In this document: piece by piece, positions 35,389 to 45,264 of the stretch | Layout: each line of letters begins with the position of its first letter | Numbering within the stretch: the stretch's first letter is position 1 | Assembly (NCBI RefSeq): GCF_030376615.1 | Contig: NZ_JARRAB010000003.1 | Span: 62,001 to 126,000, forward strand | Direction: 5' to 3' | DNA from: Pseudomonas sp. sp1636 | GTDB taxonomy: Bacteria > Pseudomonadota > Gammaproteobacteria > Pseudomonadales > Pseudomonadaceae | Length of the DNA stretch: 64,000 nt | Program-made: the position numbers and the translations under genes | Notes under the pieces: model-generated | Seen by the model: only the letters and a program-made list of their open reading frames with translations | What the model was told of the DNA's origin: nothing | Database searches by the model: none

Positions 35389-35745
35389 TCAGCCGTCGCT
35401 GCCTTGGGAGCCTTCGTCGCGGTCGAGGTTGTCGCCGCTGATCGCCGCGAAGCACTTGATCCGGTGCTCTGTGCTGGCATCGGCCAGGCGCCAGCTGTCG
35501 CTCTCGGCATCGAAGCGCGCCGCGCTCACCGCGGCCAGGGAGAACTGCCAGCGGCGGCGAGCGCTGCCGTCTATGCAGTCGATGCTCAGCAGCGGCCGGT
35601 CTTGGCTGTCGGCGTCGGCCGAGCCGGCGCTGACCTGGGCCAGTAGCTCTTTATCCAGGTTGAATTGCCAGGCGTAGAGATTGTCGATTTCGAGCATGTC
35701 GGCGGCTTCGAGGGCTTCGATCAGGCTGCTGTGGGCTGTACTCAT
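35389..35745 (-). CDS. Small uncharacterised protein, DUF5629-like
   Basis: A 118-aa soluble, acidic protein beginning MSTAHSSLIEALEAADMLEIDNLYAW. It has no catalytic motif or signal peptide. It resembles the Pseudomonas-restricted family DUF5629, from memory. Only 17 bp separate it from the methyltransferase, and 30 bp from the NAD-binding protein, so the three probably form an operon. Confidence 0.8.
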   Translation of the reverse strand: MSTAHSSLIEALEAADMLEIDNLYAWQFNLDKELLAQVSAGSADADSQDRPLLSIDCIDGSARRRWQFSLAAVSAARFDAESDSWRLADASTEHRIKCFAAISGDNLDRDEGSQGSDG

Positions 35746-35775
35746 GGGTTGGCTCGATAGGCAGTGGGAAGGGGA

Positions 35776-36417
35776 TCAGCGACCGAGGCGGCGCAACCGG
35801 TCGGACTCGATGACGCGCACGCCGTCGTCCTCTTCCAGGGCCAGGCGCCAGAGGGCGCGGGCCAGGACGGTGGCTTCGATGCCGTGGTATTTGCCCGGCA
35901 GCCAGCGCGCCAGCGGCGCGGCCAGGCGCTCACCGAGGCGGAACTCGGTGCGCGGGCCGAGCAGCAGGGCGGGGCGCACCAGGGTCAGCTGCGGCCAGTC
36001 CTGGGCTTGCAGCGCCTGCTCCATCTCGCCTTTGACCCGGTTGTAGAACACCGAGGACTTGGCGTCGGCACCGAGGGCGCTGACCACCAGCAGATGACGC
36101 GCGCCGAGCTCGCGGGCGCGCTGGGCGAAGGCCAGCACCAGGTCGTGGTCGACGCGGCGAAAGGCTTCCTGCGAGCCGGCCTGCTTGATGGTGCTGCCCA
36201 GGCAGCAGAAGGCGGTATCGATGGGGCCTTGCAGTTGCGGCAAAAGATCGAGCAGTTCGCCGACCGGGTTGTCCAGGTGCGAGTGTTCGGCCAAGGGCCG
36301 GCGGCTCGGCGCCAGCACGCGCGCGACCGTGGGTTCGTTGAGCAGACGATCCAGCAGGTGTTCGCCGGTCAGGCCGGTGGCACCCGCGAGGAGGATGTGC
36401 TGAGGCGTCAAATACAT
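35776..36417 (-). CDS. NAD(P)-binding Rossmann-fold oxidoreductase
   Basis: A 213-aa atypical short-chain dehydrogenase of the NAD(P)H-binding/YwnB-like class. The nucleotide-binding motif near the N-terminus is [14 protein letters not shown] (GxTGxxG), and the active-site-like tyrosine region is [16 protein letters not shown] (YxxxK). Pattern and length resemble the HTATIP2/YbjT group. Substrate unknown. Confidence 0.9.
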   Translation of the reverse strand: MYLTPQHILLAGATGLTGEHLLDRLLNEPTVARVLAPSRRPLAEHSHLDNPVGELLDLLPQLQGPIDTAFCCLGSTIKQAGSQEAFRRVDHDLVLAFAQRARELGARHLLVVSALGADAKSSVFYNRVKGEMEQALQAQDWPQLTLVRPALLLGPRTEFRLGERLAAPLARWLPGKYHGIEATVLARALWRLALEEDDGVRVIESDRLRRLGR

Positions 36418-36467
36418 GGTCGTGGGGTCTCCGCTGATATCTATCAGCTTAACAGGCCGTTGAAAAA

Positions 36468-38240
36468 CTACTGCGTGTTGCGCTCGATACTTGCTTCGCC
36501 GGCTGCCGGGCCGGCGGCAGTCTGCTTGCCGGGCGCGGCAAGCAAGGCCCGGCTAGCCTGCCGGGCGCGCAGCGTGCGCCAATGTTGCAACACCGCTTTG
36601 GCTGGCCAGATTTGCGGCTCTGAGGCCTCGAAGCCATCGGCTTGTTCGCGCTCGGTGACGTTCTCCTTGGCCAGCTCGAAGGCGCGTTGCAGGTCATCGG
36701 TCTGGTTGAGGGCTTCGGCGAACAGCGCTCGGCCAAAGTAGGTGAAGTCGTTTTCCTCCGTGCAGCCGAAGGACACCCGATCGGCTCGCGCGGCGGTCAT
36801 CACCAGGGTTTTGTCGTCTTGCAGCGGGGGAATGAAGCCGCCGGAAAAACAGGCTGAGATCACCACCACCTTGTGCCGCTCGCGCAGTGGCAGCAGCAGG
36901 GTGGCCAGCTCGCTGGCCGGCAGGTCGCTCAGCTGCAGGCGCGGCTGGTCGAGACTCAGCTCATGCTGGCGCGAGCCGTGACTGGTCAGGTAGATGAAGA
37001 TCAGATCCTCCGGTCCGCTGCGTTCGGCCAGTGCCTGCACCGCGCGCCGGAGGTTTTCGCGGGTGGCCAGTGGGCGTTCGCCGATCTGATCGCGGTGATT
37101 GGTCAGGCTGATGCGGCCATGGGCGGCGAAGCGTTCGCCGAGCAGGTTGGCGACGTAGTCGGCTTCGCGCATGAATACGCTCTGCTTGCCATCGCCAGCC
37201 AGGGTCAGGGCGTACAGTTCGATGGCGGGGGTGGAGGCGGGCAGGTCGGCGATGGCCTGGTCGAGCAGGCGACCCTGCGCCAGCAGGCCGAGTTCCAGCG
37301 GGTCGGGCAGCGGGCGACCCTGTTCGTCGCGCAGGCGTTGGCCGCGCAACCAGGTGCCGTCTTGTTGGCGGCCATCGCCGTGGGTCAGGCTGCCGCTACC
37401 GGCGTATTCGCCATGCTCGAAGTGGCCCTCGTAACGGCTGCCGTCGGCCAGGTGCAGGCGGCCTTGACCGTGGTAGCGCCAGTCGCGAAATTCGCCGCGG
37501 TAGCGCTCGCCGTCGGCGCCCTGGAACTGGCCGGTGCCGCTGAGTGCTCCCGCCACGAACTGGCCGCTCCAGACGTCGCCAGCGGCACTCTGGTAGCGGC
37601 CTTTGCCGTGGAACTGGTTGTCACGGAAGGCGCCGCTGTAGAGGTCGCCGTCACTGCTCTTGAAACTGCCGGGACTGTTCAGCTGACCTTTGGCGAACTG
37701 GCCGCTGAACTGGTTGCCGTACTCGTCGCGGCGTACGCCCTGGCCATCCGCCAGGCCTTTGCTGAACTGGCCGTGGAAGCTGCTGCCGTCTGCGCGTTCG
37801 AGGTTGCCCAGGCCATGGAACAGATCGTCTTTGAAGGCGCCGCGATAGACCAGGCCGTCCTGTTTGAGGGTGCCTTCGCCTTCCAGCCGACCCGCGGCGA
37901 AACCGCCCTGGTAGCTGCTGCCGTCACGATAGTGGAGTGTGCCCTGGCCATGAAAGGCGCCTTGCTCGAATTCGCCGAGGTAGTGCTCGCCATTCGCGCC
38001 GTGCCATTCGCCGGGGCCGTGCAACTGGCCATCCTTGAAGGTGCCGACGAACCAACTGCCGTTGCGGTAATCCAGGCGGCCGGGGCCTTGCAACAAACCG
38101 TCGATCACCTCGCCGCGATAGCGGCTGCCGTCGGGCAGGGTCGCGTTGGCGGGTAACAGGGGTTCGCCGTCGCCGCAGGCGGCAAGCAGCAGGGCGAGGC
38201 TCAGGGAAGCCAGGTTGGCGAGGCGGCGCATGGCAAACAT
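36468..38240 (-). CDS. MORN-repeat lipoprotein with C13 (caspase-like) peptidase domain
   Basis: A 590-aa predicted lipoprotein: lipobox LLAAC with lipid Cys22. Residues 38-289 hold eleven consecutive MORN repeats, ten of exactly 23 residues and one of 22, with the pattern GxxYxGxFxxGxxHGxGxxxxxD, followed by a degenerate copy. Residues about 330-540 form a clan CD peptidase domain like C13 (legumain) with catalytic His421 (YLTSHGSR) and Cys464 ([10 protein letters not shown]). Both residues are present, so it may be active. A similar gene (PA4015) sits in the same place in PAO1, as I recall. ATG 38231 is an alternative start. Confidence 0.9.
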   Translation of the reverse strand: MFAMRRLANLASLSLALLLAACGDGEPLLPANATLPDGSRYRGEVIDGLLQGPGRLDYRNGSWFVGTFKDGQLHGPGEWHGANGEHYLGEFEQGAFHGQGTLHYRDGSSYQGGFAAGRLEGEGTLKQDGLVYRGAFKDDLFHGLGNLERADGSSFHGQFSKGLADGQGVRRDEYGNQFSGQFAKGQLNSPGSFKSSDGDLYSGAFRDNQFHGKGRYQSAAGDVWSGQFVAGALSGTGQFQGADGERYRGEFRDWRYHGQGRLHLADGSRYEGHFEHGEYAGSGSLTHGDGRQQDGTWLRGQRLRDEQGRPLPDPLELGLLAQGRLLDQAIADLPASTPAIELYALTLAGDGKQSVFMREADYVANLLGERFAAHGRISLTNHRDQIGERPLATRENLRRAVQALAERSGPEDLIFIYLTSHGSRQHELSLDQPRLQLSDLPASELATLLLPLRERHKVVVISACFSGGFIPPLQDDKTLVMTAARADRVSFGCTEENDFTYFGRALFAEALNQTDDLQRAFELAKENVTEREQADGFEASEPQIWPAKAVLQHWRTLRARQASRALLAAPGKQTAAGPAAGEASIERNTQ

Positions 38241-38362
38241 CCAGATCTAGGTGTTGCCGGAAGTATGCCGTAAAGCATTGACTCTGCGCTGCCGCGCCGC
38301 ACAGCGCCGATGGATAAGCGGCGTTCGCTCGGCTGAGGGAACGCCGCTTATGGCTGTGCAGA

Positions 38363-38818
38363 TCAGACGAAGCAGAGGGTCAGGGGTTCGGCCACATAGG
38401 CCGGTTTTTCCTGGCCTTCGATTTCCAATACCGCGCGAACCTTGAGCAGCCACTGACCTGGGTTCTTCTCGTTGGCGTCGGTCAGGGTCACCACCAGGCG
38501 TACCCTGGAGTCGACTTTGACCGGCTGGATGAAGCGCACGCTGTCCAGGCCATAGTTGATGGCCATTTTCAGGCCCTGGGGCATGATCATGATGCCTTCC
38601 ATCAGCATGGGAATCAGCGACAACGACAGGAAACCGTGGGCGATGGTGCCGCCGAAGGGGGTCAGCTTGGCCTTTTCCGGGTCGACGTGAATGAATTGAC
38701 GGTCGCCGGTGCATTCGGCGAATTGATTGATGCGTTGCTGGTCGATGGTCAGCCAGTCGGAGCGTCCTAGTTCCTTGCCCACATAGTTGTTGAGTTCTGT
38801 TACGGGTACTGACGGCAT
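38363..38818 (-). CDS. MaoC-like (R)-specific enoyl-CoA hydratase
   Basis: A 151-aa hot-dog-fold dehydratase. The catalytic pair is in FAECTGDRQFIHVDPEKA (Asp and His), followed by the family's GGTIAHGFLSLSLIP. Such enzymes hydrate enoyl-CoA to (R)-3-hydroxyacyl-CoA, often feeding polyhydroxyalkanoate or beta-oxidation side routes. AAGGAGG lies 5 nt before ATG 38818, an unusually strong ribosome-binding site. Confidence 0.93.
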   Translation of the reverse strand: MPSVPVTELNNYVGKELGRSDWLTIDQQRINQFAECTGDRQFIHVDPEKAKLTPFGGTIAHGFLSLSLIPMLMEGIMIMPQGLKMAINYGLDSVRFIQPVKVDSRVRLVVTLTDANEKNPGQWLLKVRAVLEIEGQEKPAYVAEPLTLCFV

Positions 38819-39050
38819 AGTTCCTCCTTGAGGAGACGGGTGATTTATTGTTTTTCGAGTCGAACCGCTCAGGCCATAGATCATCACGCGGATCGGTGTC
38901 GGGTCAAGTGCGCGCTGCCTTGCTGAATCGCGGGTTATACAGGGCGGGCGCTTTGCCGGCCTATAATGGCCGCGCTGGGCCATGGCCCGAGGGCCAGACG
39001 CTCTGCTTATGCGCTCGCCGCTGTTCGTCAACCGATTCGGAGATTCACTC

Positions 39051-39413
39051 ATGCTGTTACGCGGCCTGTCCTGGCTGGTGCTGTGCCAATTGCTCGGCAC
39101 TGGAATCAACGTCTTGTTGTTGCCGATGTTGCCGGGGCCGATCATCGGCATGTTGCTGCTGTTGCTGTTCCTGCTGGTGCATGGCGAGGTCAGCGAGCCC
39201 TTGCACGTCGCCTCGAGCAACCTGCTCAAGTACCTGCCGCTGTTGCTGGTGCCGCCCGCGGTGGGAGTGATGGTCTATGCCGATGCGATTGCCGCGGACT
39301 TCTGGGCGGTGGTCGGGGCGTTGACCTTGTCGCTGGTGCTGTCGGTGGTGTTCGCCGGCTGGATGATGCAGAAACTGATCGAACGTCAGCAGCGTCGCCG
39401 GGAGGAGGCATGA
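39051..39413 (+). CDS. CidA/LrgA-family membrane protein
   Basis: A 120-aa protein with four membrane helices, holin-like in topology; the family forms a two-gene pair with LrgB-like proteins and affects murein hydrolase export and lysis. The conserved region GTGINVLLLPMLPGPIIGMLLLLL is clear. ATG 39051 is preceded by GGAG 8 nt upstream. ATGA overlap with the next gene shows co-translation. Confidence 0.92.
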   Translation: MLLRGLSWLVLCQLLGTGINVLLLPMLPGPIIGMLLLLLFLLVHGEVSEPLHVASSNLLKYLPLLLVPPAVGVMVYADAIAADFWAVVGALTLSLVLSVVFAGWMMQKLIERQQRRREEA

Positions 39414-40126
39414 ACCTCGACTGGTTCGGCGCCTGGCAGGCGGTCGCCCATCACCCCTTGTTTGGCGCCGGGATCACCCTGGGCGTTTACCAACTGGCCA
39501 TCGCGGCTTACGAGAAGACCCGCTGGATGTTCCTGCAGCCGGTGCTGGTGTCGATGACGGTCGTTATTGGCGTGCTGCTGTTGTGCGGCCTGAGTTTCGC
39601 CGAGTACAGGGTCAGCGCCGAAGCCCTGACCCTGTTCCTCGGCCCGGCCACGGTGGCCTTGGCGGTGCCGTTGTTCCTCAATCTGCGACGGATCCGCCAG
39701 TTGTTCTGGCCGACCGTGCTGACCCTGCTGATTGCCGGGGCGCTGGCGACGGTGCTGGGCGTGGCATTGGCCTGGTGGTTCGGCGCCGACTCGCTCATGT
39801 TGATGAGCATGGCGCCGAAGTCGGTGACCTCGCCGATCGCCATGCTGGTGGCCAGCCAGATCGGCGGTACTGCCGCATTGGCCGCGGTGTTCGTGATGCT
39901 CACCGGGGTGGCCGGGGCGATGCTCGGGCCGTCGCTGTTGCGCCTGTTCGGCGTGCATCATCCCGCCGCAGTCGGCATGGCCCTGGGCATGACCGCGCAT
40001 GCGGTCGGTACCGCCCGGGCCATGCAGGAAAGCGAGGAGTGCGGCGCTTTCGCCGCGCTGGCGATGAGTCTGATGGGCATGCTCACGGCGGTGCTATTGC
40101 CGCTGGCGATTATCTTCCTGACATGA
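39410..40126 (+). CDS. LrgB-family membrane protein
   Basis: A 238-aa partner of the preceding LrgA-like protein, with about seven hydrophobic segments and the family stretches LFLGPATVALAVPLF, SMAPKSVTSPIAM and MTAHAVGTARAM. In other bacteria the pair modulates cell lysis and has been linked to pyruvate or glycolate transport in relatives. It overlaps its partner by 4 bp. Confidence 0.93.
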   Translation: MNLDWFGAWQAVAHHPLFGAGITLGVYQLAIAAYEKTRWMFLQPVLVSMTVVIGVLLLCGLSFAEYRVSAEALTLFLGPATVALAVPLFLNLRRIRQLFWPTVLTLLIAGALATVLGVALAWWFGADSLMLMSMAPKSVTSPIAMLVASQIGGTAALAAVFVMLTGVAGAMLGPSLLRLFGVHHPAAVGMALGMTAHAVGTARAMQESEECGAFAALAMSLMGMLTAVLLPLAIIFLT

Positions 40127-40136
40127 GAACGACCCC

Positions 40137-40733
40137 ATGAAACTATCCCTGTTTCCGCTCGATACCGTGTTGTTTCCAGGCTGCCTGCTCGATTTGCAAA
40201 TATTCGAGGCGCGCTATCTGGACATGATCAGTCGCTGCATGAAGCAGGGCGAGGGTTTCGGCGTGGTGTGCATCGTCGAGGGGCAGGAAGTCGGCGAGGC
40301 CGCCGGGCACTTTTCGGCGATCGGTTGTGAGGCGCGGGTCTGCGATTTTCAGCAGCGGCCCAACGGGTTGTTGGGGATTCGGGTCGAAGGCGGCCGCCGT
40401 TTCAAGGTGCGCCGCGCCCAGGTGTTGCCGGATCAACTGACCGTCGCCGAGGTCGATTGGCTGGAGGAGGCGGCGGAGCAGCCCCTGGGTTTCGAGCATG
40501 CGGATCTGGCGGCGTTGCTCGAGGCGCTGGCCGAACACCCGCTGGTCGCCGCCCTGGGCATGAATCAAGCGGTCAGCGGTCAAACGGCCCTGGCCAATCA
40601 ACTGGCCTACCTGTTGCCCTTGGCGCTCGAGCAGAAACTCCAGCTGCTCGAACTCGATACGCCGCAGGCGCGCCTGAGCCAGCTGCAACTCTGGCTCGAG
40701 CAACTGCAGGGCGAGAGCGGCGCGGCTCAGTAG
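40137..40733 (+). CDS. LON N-terminal (PUA-like) domain protein
   Basis: A 198-aa protein with only the substrate-binding LON-N domain: LFPLDTVLFPGCLLDLQIFEARYLDM and GFGVVCIVEGQEVG are diagnostic. There is no AAA+ or Ser-Lys protease domain, so it cannot be a Lon protease. Ten bp after lrgB-like, it is probably in the same transcript. It overlaps the convergent DedA-PAP2 gene by 7 bp at their 3' ends. Confidence 0.92.
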   Translation: MKLSLFPLDTVLFPGCLLDLQIFEARYLDMISRCMKQGEGFGVVCIVEGQEVGEAAGHFSAIGCEARVCDFQQRPNGLLGIRVEGGRRFKVRRAQVLPDQLTVAEVDWLEEAAEQPLGFEHADLAALLEALAEHPLVAALGMNQAVSGQTALANQLAYLLPLALEQKLQLLELDTPQARLSQLQLWLEQLQGESGAAQ

Positions 40734-42043
40734 CGATAGAGCAGCAGGCCTTCCGACAGATGCCAGGCGGCAATGGCGCCGAGCAGCGCCAGGCATGCCG
40801 GCAGCACCAACCACCACACCCTGGCCGATAGCGCTGCCAGCGGCATGCGCCATTGCGTCAGGCCCAGACTGAGCGCGCACAGGCCACCAGCCAGCAGGGC
40901 GCCGGCGATGACGTCGCTTGGCCAGTGCACGCCCAGGTACACCCGCGACAGGGCGATGCTCAGCGCCGGCAAGCTGGCCAGCAACAGCCAGGCCAGGCGC
41001 AGGCGCGCCGGTTGCTCGCGTCCGGCCAGCACCCCGAGCGCCAGGAAGAAGGCGAATGCCGCCGAGCTGTGGCCGCTGGGCAGGCTGAAACTGTTCAACG
41101 GCTCAAGCAAGACATCCGGGCGATGCCGGGCGAGCAGGGCTTTCAGCGCGCTGTTGGCCAGTGCGGTCGCGAGCAGGGTGCCGCCGGCAAAGCACAACGC
41201 CCGCCACTGCCGAGCCAGCAGCAGCAACAGGCAGAGCAGCAACGCCGCGGCCAGCTGGCTGCGCAGATCGCCGAGGCGGGTGATCAGCACCATCGATGCG
41301 TCGAGGCTGGCATTGCGCTGCTCCTGAACCAGGGCGAGCAGGCCCTGGTCGAGCAGGCCGAGGCGCGGCCAGCCAATCAGCAGGCCGAGCAACAGCAACA
41401 GGCTCAAGCCTGCAGCGATCCAGCTGGCGCGGCGTTGTTCGTGCAGGCAACTGTGCACGCTGAGCAGCAGCAAGGCGGCCAGGCCGGCGGCGAGTACCGC
41501 GGTTTGTGGCCAGAACCCCTCCGGCAGCGGCAGGCGCAAGGCGGCGCCGGTGGCCCAGCCAGGCAGCAGGTAGGCGAGCGCCCAGCCGGCCGAAGCGACC
41601 AGGCTGACCAGCAGAAAACGCCCGAACGGCATATTCAGCATGCCGGCGATCATCGGCAGCATCGGCCGCAACGGGCCGATATAGCGCCCCACCAGCAGGC
41701 TGGCGACGCCGTAACGCTGGAAGTAGAGCTCGGCACCCGTCAACCATTCGGGGTGGTGACGCAGCCCCGGCAGACGGCGGATGTCCTGATGGAAATAGCG
41801 CCCCGTGGCATAGGACAGCAGATCGCCGAGCAGTCCGCCGCAATAGGCCAGAACCAGGGTGGTGCCGAGCGTCAGGGCGCCGTTGCCGGCCAGTACGGCG
41901 ACGGCGAACAGCAAAAGAGTGCCCGGCACCAGGATCCCGACAATCGCCAGGCATTCGGCGCAGGCGATCAGGACGATGGTCAGGCCCAGCCACTCGGGAT
42001 TGTTCGTGAGCCAGAGGCTCAAGCTGTCGAGCCATGGACTCAT
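40727..42043 (-). CDS. DedA-PAP2 fusion membrane phosphatase
   Basis: A 438-aa membrane protein. Residues 1-190 are a DedA/SNARE-associated domain (GILVPGTLLLF, ETYPYGR-like GRYIGPLRPMLPMIAG). Residues 230-410 are a PAP2 phosphatase with KALLARHRP, PSGHSSAAF and SRVYLGVHWPSD, all three catalytic signatures intact. DedA proteins flip undecaprenyl phosphate or phospholipids and PAP2 enzymes dephosphorylate lipid pyrophosphates, so a combined undecaprenyl-phosphate recycling role is a reasonable inference. It starts with a 4-bp overlap after the glycosylase gene. Confidence 0.92.
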   Translation of the reverse strand: MSPWLDSLSLWLTNNPEWLGLTIVLIACAECLAIVGILVPGTLLLFAVAVLAGNGALTLGTTLVLAYCGGLLGDLLSYATGRYFHQDIRRLPGLRHHPEWLTGAELYFQRYGVASLLVGRYIGPLRPMLPMIAGMLNMPFGRFLLVSLVASAGWALAYLLPGWATGAALRLPLPEGFWPQTAVLAAGLAALLLLSVHSCLHEQRRASWIAAGLSLLLLLGLLIGWPRLGLLDQGLLALVQEQRNASLDASMVLITRLGDLRSQLAAALLLCLLLLLARQWRALCFAGGTLLATALANSALKALLARHRPDVLLEPLNSFSLPSGHSSAAFAFFLALGVLAGREQPARLRLAWLLLASLPALSIALSRVYLGVHWPSDVIAGALLAGGLCALSLGLTQWRMPLAALSARVWWLVLPACLALLGAIAAWHLSEGLLLYRY

Positions 42044-42756
42044 CGATGCTCATCCTTGGCGGCGAGTAGGTAGAAGTCGCGGCCTTCGACCTGGCCGCGG
42101 CGCAGTGGGTTGCGTGTGCAATGGCCGGCAAAGGCGGCGTCGACGAAACGATAAGGCAGATGCTCGTCGCGCCCGCTCGGGATGCCCAGGCGCGAAGTCT
42201 GCACGACCCGACTCGGACGCTCGCCGACATCCTCGACGAACAGGTGTTGCGGGTCGAAGCGCCGCGCATCCCAGTCCGGCACTTTCAGGCCAAGCGCTTT
42301 GCATAGCAAGGTTTGTCCGGCGCAGAGTTTTCCCGCGGGGCGCGGACGGCCCTGGCTGTCCGGGTTGTTGCTCTGCATCCGCGCCAGGCTGGCGTCGGGC
42401 GAGTGCGAGTCGAGCCAGGGGTAGGCCGATTTGATCAATACCGCATTGCCGGGGCCCTGGGCGCTGAAGTTCAGCGAGTCGCCGCCACGGGCGTAATACA
42501 TGTAGATGTGCCCGCCGCCGAGGAACAAGGCCTTGCGCTTTTCGGTGTAGCCGAGCGAGGCGTGGCTGCCTTTCTCCGCCAGGTAATAGGCCTCGGTCTC
42601 GATGATTCGTGCGCTTAGCCAGAGTTCGCCGCAGCGGTGGCGAATGACTTTGCCGAGCAGGTCGCGGGCGAGCTGGCGCGCATCGCGGTCGAAGAAACTG
42701 TCGCTCAGGGCGCGGGCATCTGGCCAGGGCGAGCTGCGGGTGGGGGCGTGAGGCAT
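42040..42756 (-). CDS. DNA-3-methyladenine glycosylase, AAG/MPG type
   Basis: Removes alkylated purines from DNA in base-excision repair. The 238-aa protein matches the eukaryote-like AAG family: FFDRDARQLARDLLGK, the catalytic Glu in IIETEAYYLAEKGSHAS, and YMYYARGGDSLNF. It is not the AlkA or Tag fold. Its stop overlaps the start of the DedA-PAP2 gene, so the pair is probably co-transcribed although their jobs differ. Confidence 0.94.
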   Translation of the reverse strand: MPHAPTRSSPWPDARALSDSFFDRDARQLARDLLGKVIRHRCGELWLSARIIETEAYYLAEKGSHASLGYTEKRKALFLGGGHIYMYYARGGDSLNFSAQGPGNAVLIKSAYPWLDSHSPDASLARMQSNNPDSQGRPRPAGKLCAGQTLLCKALGLKVPDWDARRFDPQHLFVEDVGERPSRVVQTSRLGIPSGRDEHLPYRFVDAAFAGHCTRNPLRRGQVEGRDFYLLAAKDEHR

Positions 42757-42909
42757 CTGAGGTCACTGGTCGATAGCGGGGTATTAGGCTGGACGCGATG
42801 ATAACAACAAGAGCCGTGGCGGTGCCTGAGGCGGTCTGCGCGGGCAGGCCCGCGCCACTGCTTGTCCACTATCCGCCAGGCGCCGCTGTGCGTGGGGCGG
42901 TGGCGCCGC

Positions 42910-42915
42910 TATAAT
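42910..42915 (+). promoter_or_regulatory. -10 element upstream of proA
   Basis: A perfect TATAAT lies 35 bp before the proA ATG at 42950. The matching -35 position (around 42887-42892, TGTGCG) is poor, so this is either a weak or an activated promoter. It would serve the long + strand gene run that starts here. Confidence 0.5.
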
Positions 42916-42949
42916 CAGCCGCTTTAGTTATTGCCAGGCTACCGAGACC

Positions 42950-44218
42950 ATGACCGAGTCCGTGCTCGACTATATGACCCGCCTGGGCCGTGCGGCCCGC
43001 GCTGCCGCCTGCGTGGTCGCCCGCGCCAGCACCGCGCAGAAGAATCGTGCCCTGTACGCCGCCGCCGAGGCCCTGGATGCCGCGCGTGCCGAGCTGAGCG
43101 CCGCCAACCAGCTGGATCTGGCCGCCGGCCGCGCCAATGGCCTGGAAGCGGCGCTGCTGGATCGTCTGGCGCTGACCCCGGCACGGATCGACGGCATGAT
43201 CGAAGGGCTGCGCCAGGTCGCCAGCCTGGCCGACCCGGTCGGCGCGATCCGCGATATGAGTTACCGTCCGTCGGGTATTCAGGTCGGCAAGATGCGCGTG
43301 CCGCTCGGCGTGATCGGCATCATCTACGAGTCGCGGCCCAACGTGACCATCGACGCCGCCAGCCTGTGCCTGAAGTCCGGCAACGCCACCATCCTGCGCG
43401 GCGGCTCGGAAGCGATTCACTCCAACCGGGCGATTGCCGCCTGCATCCAGCGCGGCCTGGCCGCCGCCGAGCTGCCGGCCGCCGCCGTGCAGGTGGTGGA
43501 AACCACCGACCGCGCCGCCGTCGGGGCGTTGATCGCGATGCCCGAATTCGTCGATGTGATAGTGCCGCGCGGCGGCAAGAGCCTGATCGAGCGGGTCAGT
43601 CGCGACGCCCGGGTACCGGTGATCAAGCACCTGGATGGCATCTGCCATGTGTATGTCGACGCCCTGGCCGAGTTGGCCAAGGCCCAGGCCATCGCCTTCA
43701 ACGCCAAGACCTACCGCTACGGCATCTGCGGCGCCATGGAAACCCTGTTGGTCGATCAGGCGGTGGCGGCGGCATTCCTGCCTTCCATGGCGACGATGTT
43801 CGCCGAGAAGGGCGTCGAGCTGCGCGGCTGCGAACGCACCTGCGCGCTGATCCAGGCAACGCCTGCGACCGAGGAGGACTGGAGCACCGAATACCTGGCG
43901 CCGATCCTGTCGATCCGCGTGGTCGACGGCCTGGATCAGGCCATCGAGCATATCAATCGCTACGGCTCGCACCACACCGACGCCATCGTCACCGAGCATC
44001 AAGGCCGCGCCCGGCGCTTCCTCGCCGAGGTCGACTCCAGCTCGGTGATGCTCAATGCGCCGACCTGTTTCGCCGACGGCTTCGAGTACGGCCTGGGCGC
44101 CGAGATCGGCATTTCCACCGACAAGCTGCACGCCCGCGGCCCGGTGGGATTGGAAGGGTTGACCTGCGAGAAGTATGTGGTGATCGGCGACGGTCAACTG
44201 CGCGGGCAGAATGCCTAA
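42950..44218 (+). CDS. proA: Gamma-glutamyl phosphate reductase
   Basis: Second enzyme of proline synthesis, reducing gamma-glutamyl phosphate with NADPH. The 422-aa aldehyde-dehydrogenase-fold protein has [21 protein letters not shown], the cofactor region TDRAAV, the catalytic cysteine region [13 protein letters not shown] and the C-terminal GPVGLEGLT. It overlaps nadD by 8 bp and heads a gene order (proA-nadD-rsfS-rlmH) well known in gammaproteobacteria. Confidence 0.97.
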   Translation: MTESVLDYMTRLGRAARAAACVVARASTAQKNRALYAAAEALDAARAELSAANQLDLAAGRANGLEAALLDRLALTPARIDGMIEGLRQVASLADPVGAIRDMSYRPSGIQVGKMRVPLGVIGIIYESRPNVTIDAASLCLKSGNATILRGGSEAIHSNRAIAACIQRGLAAAELPAAAVQVVETTDRAAVGALIAMPEFVDVIVPRGGKSLIERVSRDARVPVIKHLDGICHVYVDALAELAKAQAIAFNAKTYRYGICGAMETLLVDQAVAAAFLPSMATMFAEKGVELRGCERTCALIQATPATEEDWSTEYLAPILSIRVVDGLDQAIEHINRYGSHHTDAIVTEHQGRARRFLAEVDSSSVMLNAPTCFADGFEYGLGAEIGISTDKLHARGPVGLEGLTCEKYVVIGDGQLRGQNA

Positions 44219-44855
44219 ACGCATCGGCCTATTCGGCGGCACCTTCGACCCGGTGCATATCGGCCACCTGCGCAGTGCGTTGGAAGTGGCGGAGTTCATG
44301 GCCCTCGACGAGTTGCGCATGATCCCCAGTGCACGACCGCCGCACCGCGAGGTGCCGCAGGTGTCGGCGCGCGATCGTCTGGCCATGGTCGAACTGGCGG
44401 TGGCCGGCTTGCCACCGCTGTGCGTCGACAACCGCGAACTCAGGCGCGACAAGCCGTCGTACAGTATCGACACCCTGGAGTCGTTGCGCGCCGAGTTGGC
44501 GGTCGACGACCAGTTATTCCTGATCATCGGTTGGGATGCCTTCTGCGGGCTACCCAGCTGGCACCGCTGGAACGAGTTGCTGGAGCACTGCCATATCCTG
44601 GTGTTGCAGCGCCCGGATGCCGACAGCGAAGCGCCGGAAACCTTGCGCAACCTGCTGGCGGCCCGCAGCCTCAGCGACCCGCTGACCCTGGAGGGGCCGG
44701 CCGGGCAGATTTCCTTTATCTGGCAGACGCCCTTGGCGGTATCGGCCACGCAGATCCGCACGCTGCTGGCGAGCGGCAAGTCGGCACGTTTTCTGGTGCC
44801 CGATGCGGTACTCACCTATATCCACGCGCACGGACTTTACCGGGCGTCGAATTGA
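44211..44855 (+). CDS. nadD: Nicotinate-mononucleotide adenylyltransferase
   Basis: Makes nicotinate adenine dinucleotide in NAD synthesis. The 214-aa protein has the nucleotidyltransferase motif [16 protein letters not shown] (H-x-G-H) and the second motif [15 protein letters not shown]. The start lies inside the end of proA. It is followed after 22 bp by rsfS. Confidence 0.97.
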   Translation: MPKRIGLFGGTFDPVHIGHLRSALEVAEFMALDELRMIPSARPPHREVPQVSARDRLAMVELAVAGLPPLCVDNRELRRDKPSYSIDTLESLRAELAVDDQLFLIIGWDAFCGLPSWHRWNELLEHCHILVLQRPDADSEAPETLRNLLAARSLSDPLTLEGPAGQISFIWQTPLAVSATQIRTLLASGKSARFLVPDAVLTYIHAHGLYRASN

Positions 44856-44877
44856 ACACAAGGCAAACGAGTTACTT

Positions 44878-45252
44878 ATGAAGAAGCAAAAAATGCTCAG
44901 CGAAGACCTGGTCAAATTGGCCATCGCCGCCCTGGAAGACATCAAGGCGCAAGACATCACCACCATCGATGTGCGCGACAAGACCAGCATCACCGACTAC
45001 ATGGTGATCGCCAGCGGCACCTCCAGTCGTCACGTCAAATCGCTGGTCGACAACGTGCTGGAAAAGGTCAAGGAGCAGGGCGTGCGCCCGCTCGGCAGCG
45101 AAGGCCTGGACTCTGGCGAGTGGGCATTGCTCGACCTGGGCGATATCGTCGTGCATGTGATGCTGCCCACCGCGCGGCAGTTCTACGACCTCGAGCGCCT
45201 GTGGCAGGGGGCCGAGCAGAGCCGCGCGCAGCACGGCACGGATCACGAGTAA
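44878..45252 (+). CDS. rsfS: Ribosomal silencing factor RsfS
   Basis: Binds uL14 on the large ribosomal subunit and prevents subunit joining when nutrients are scarce. The 124-aa protein has the Iojap core [27 protein letters not shown] and [23 protein letters not shown] 44878 ([12 protein letters not shown]) is favoured; the same frame is open earlier inside nadD. Confidence 0.96.
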   Translation: MKKQKMLSEDLVKLAIAALEDIKAQDITTIDVRDKTSITDYMVIASGTSSRHVKSLVDNVLEKVKEQGVRPLGSEGLDSGEWALLDLGDIVVHVMLPTARQFYDLERLWQGAEQSRAQHGTDHE

Positions 45253-45264
45253 GGGCTGCCTGGG

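Noticed and set aside
36873-38156. Ala/Val-rich + strand frame opposite the MORN gene, with an apparent repeat pattern
   Set aside because: The repeats are the complement of the MORN repeats; it does not encode a separate repeat protein.
40137-40733. Reading the LON-domain protein as a Lon protease fragment
   Set aside because: Its 198-aa length is that of the stand-alone family and it has its own start and stop, not a truncation.
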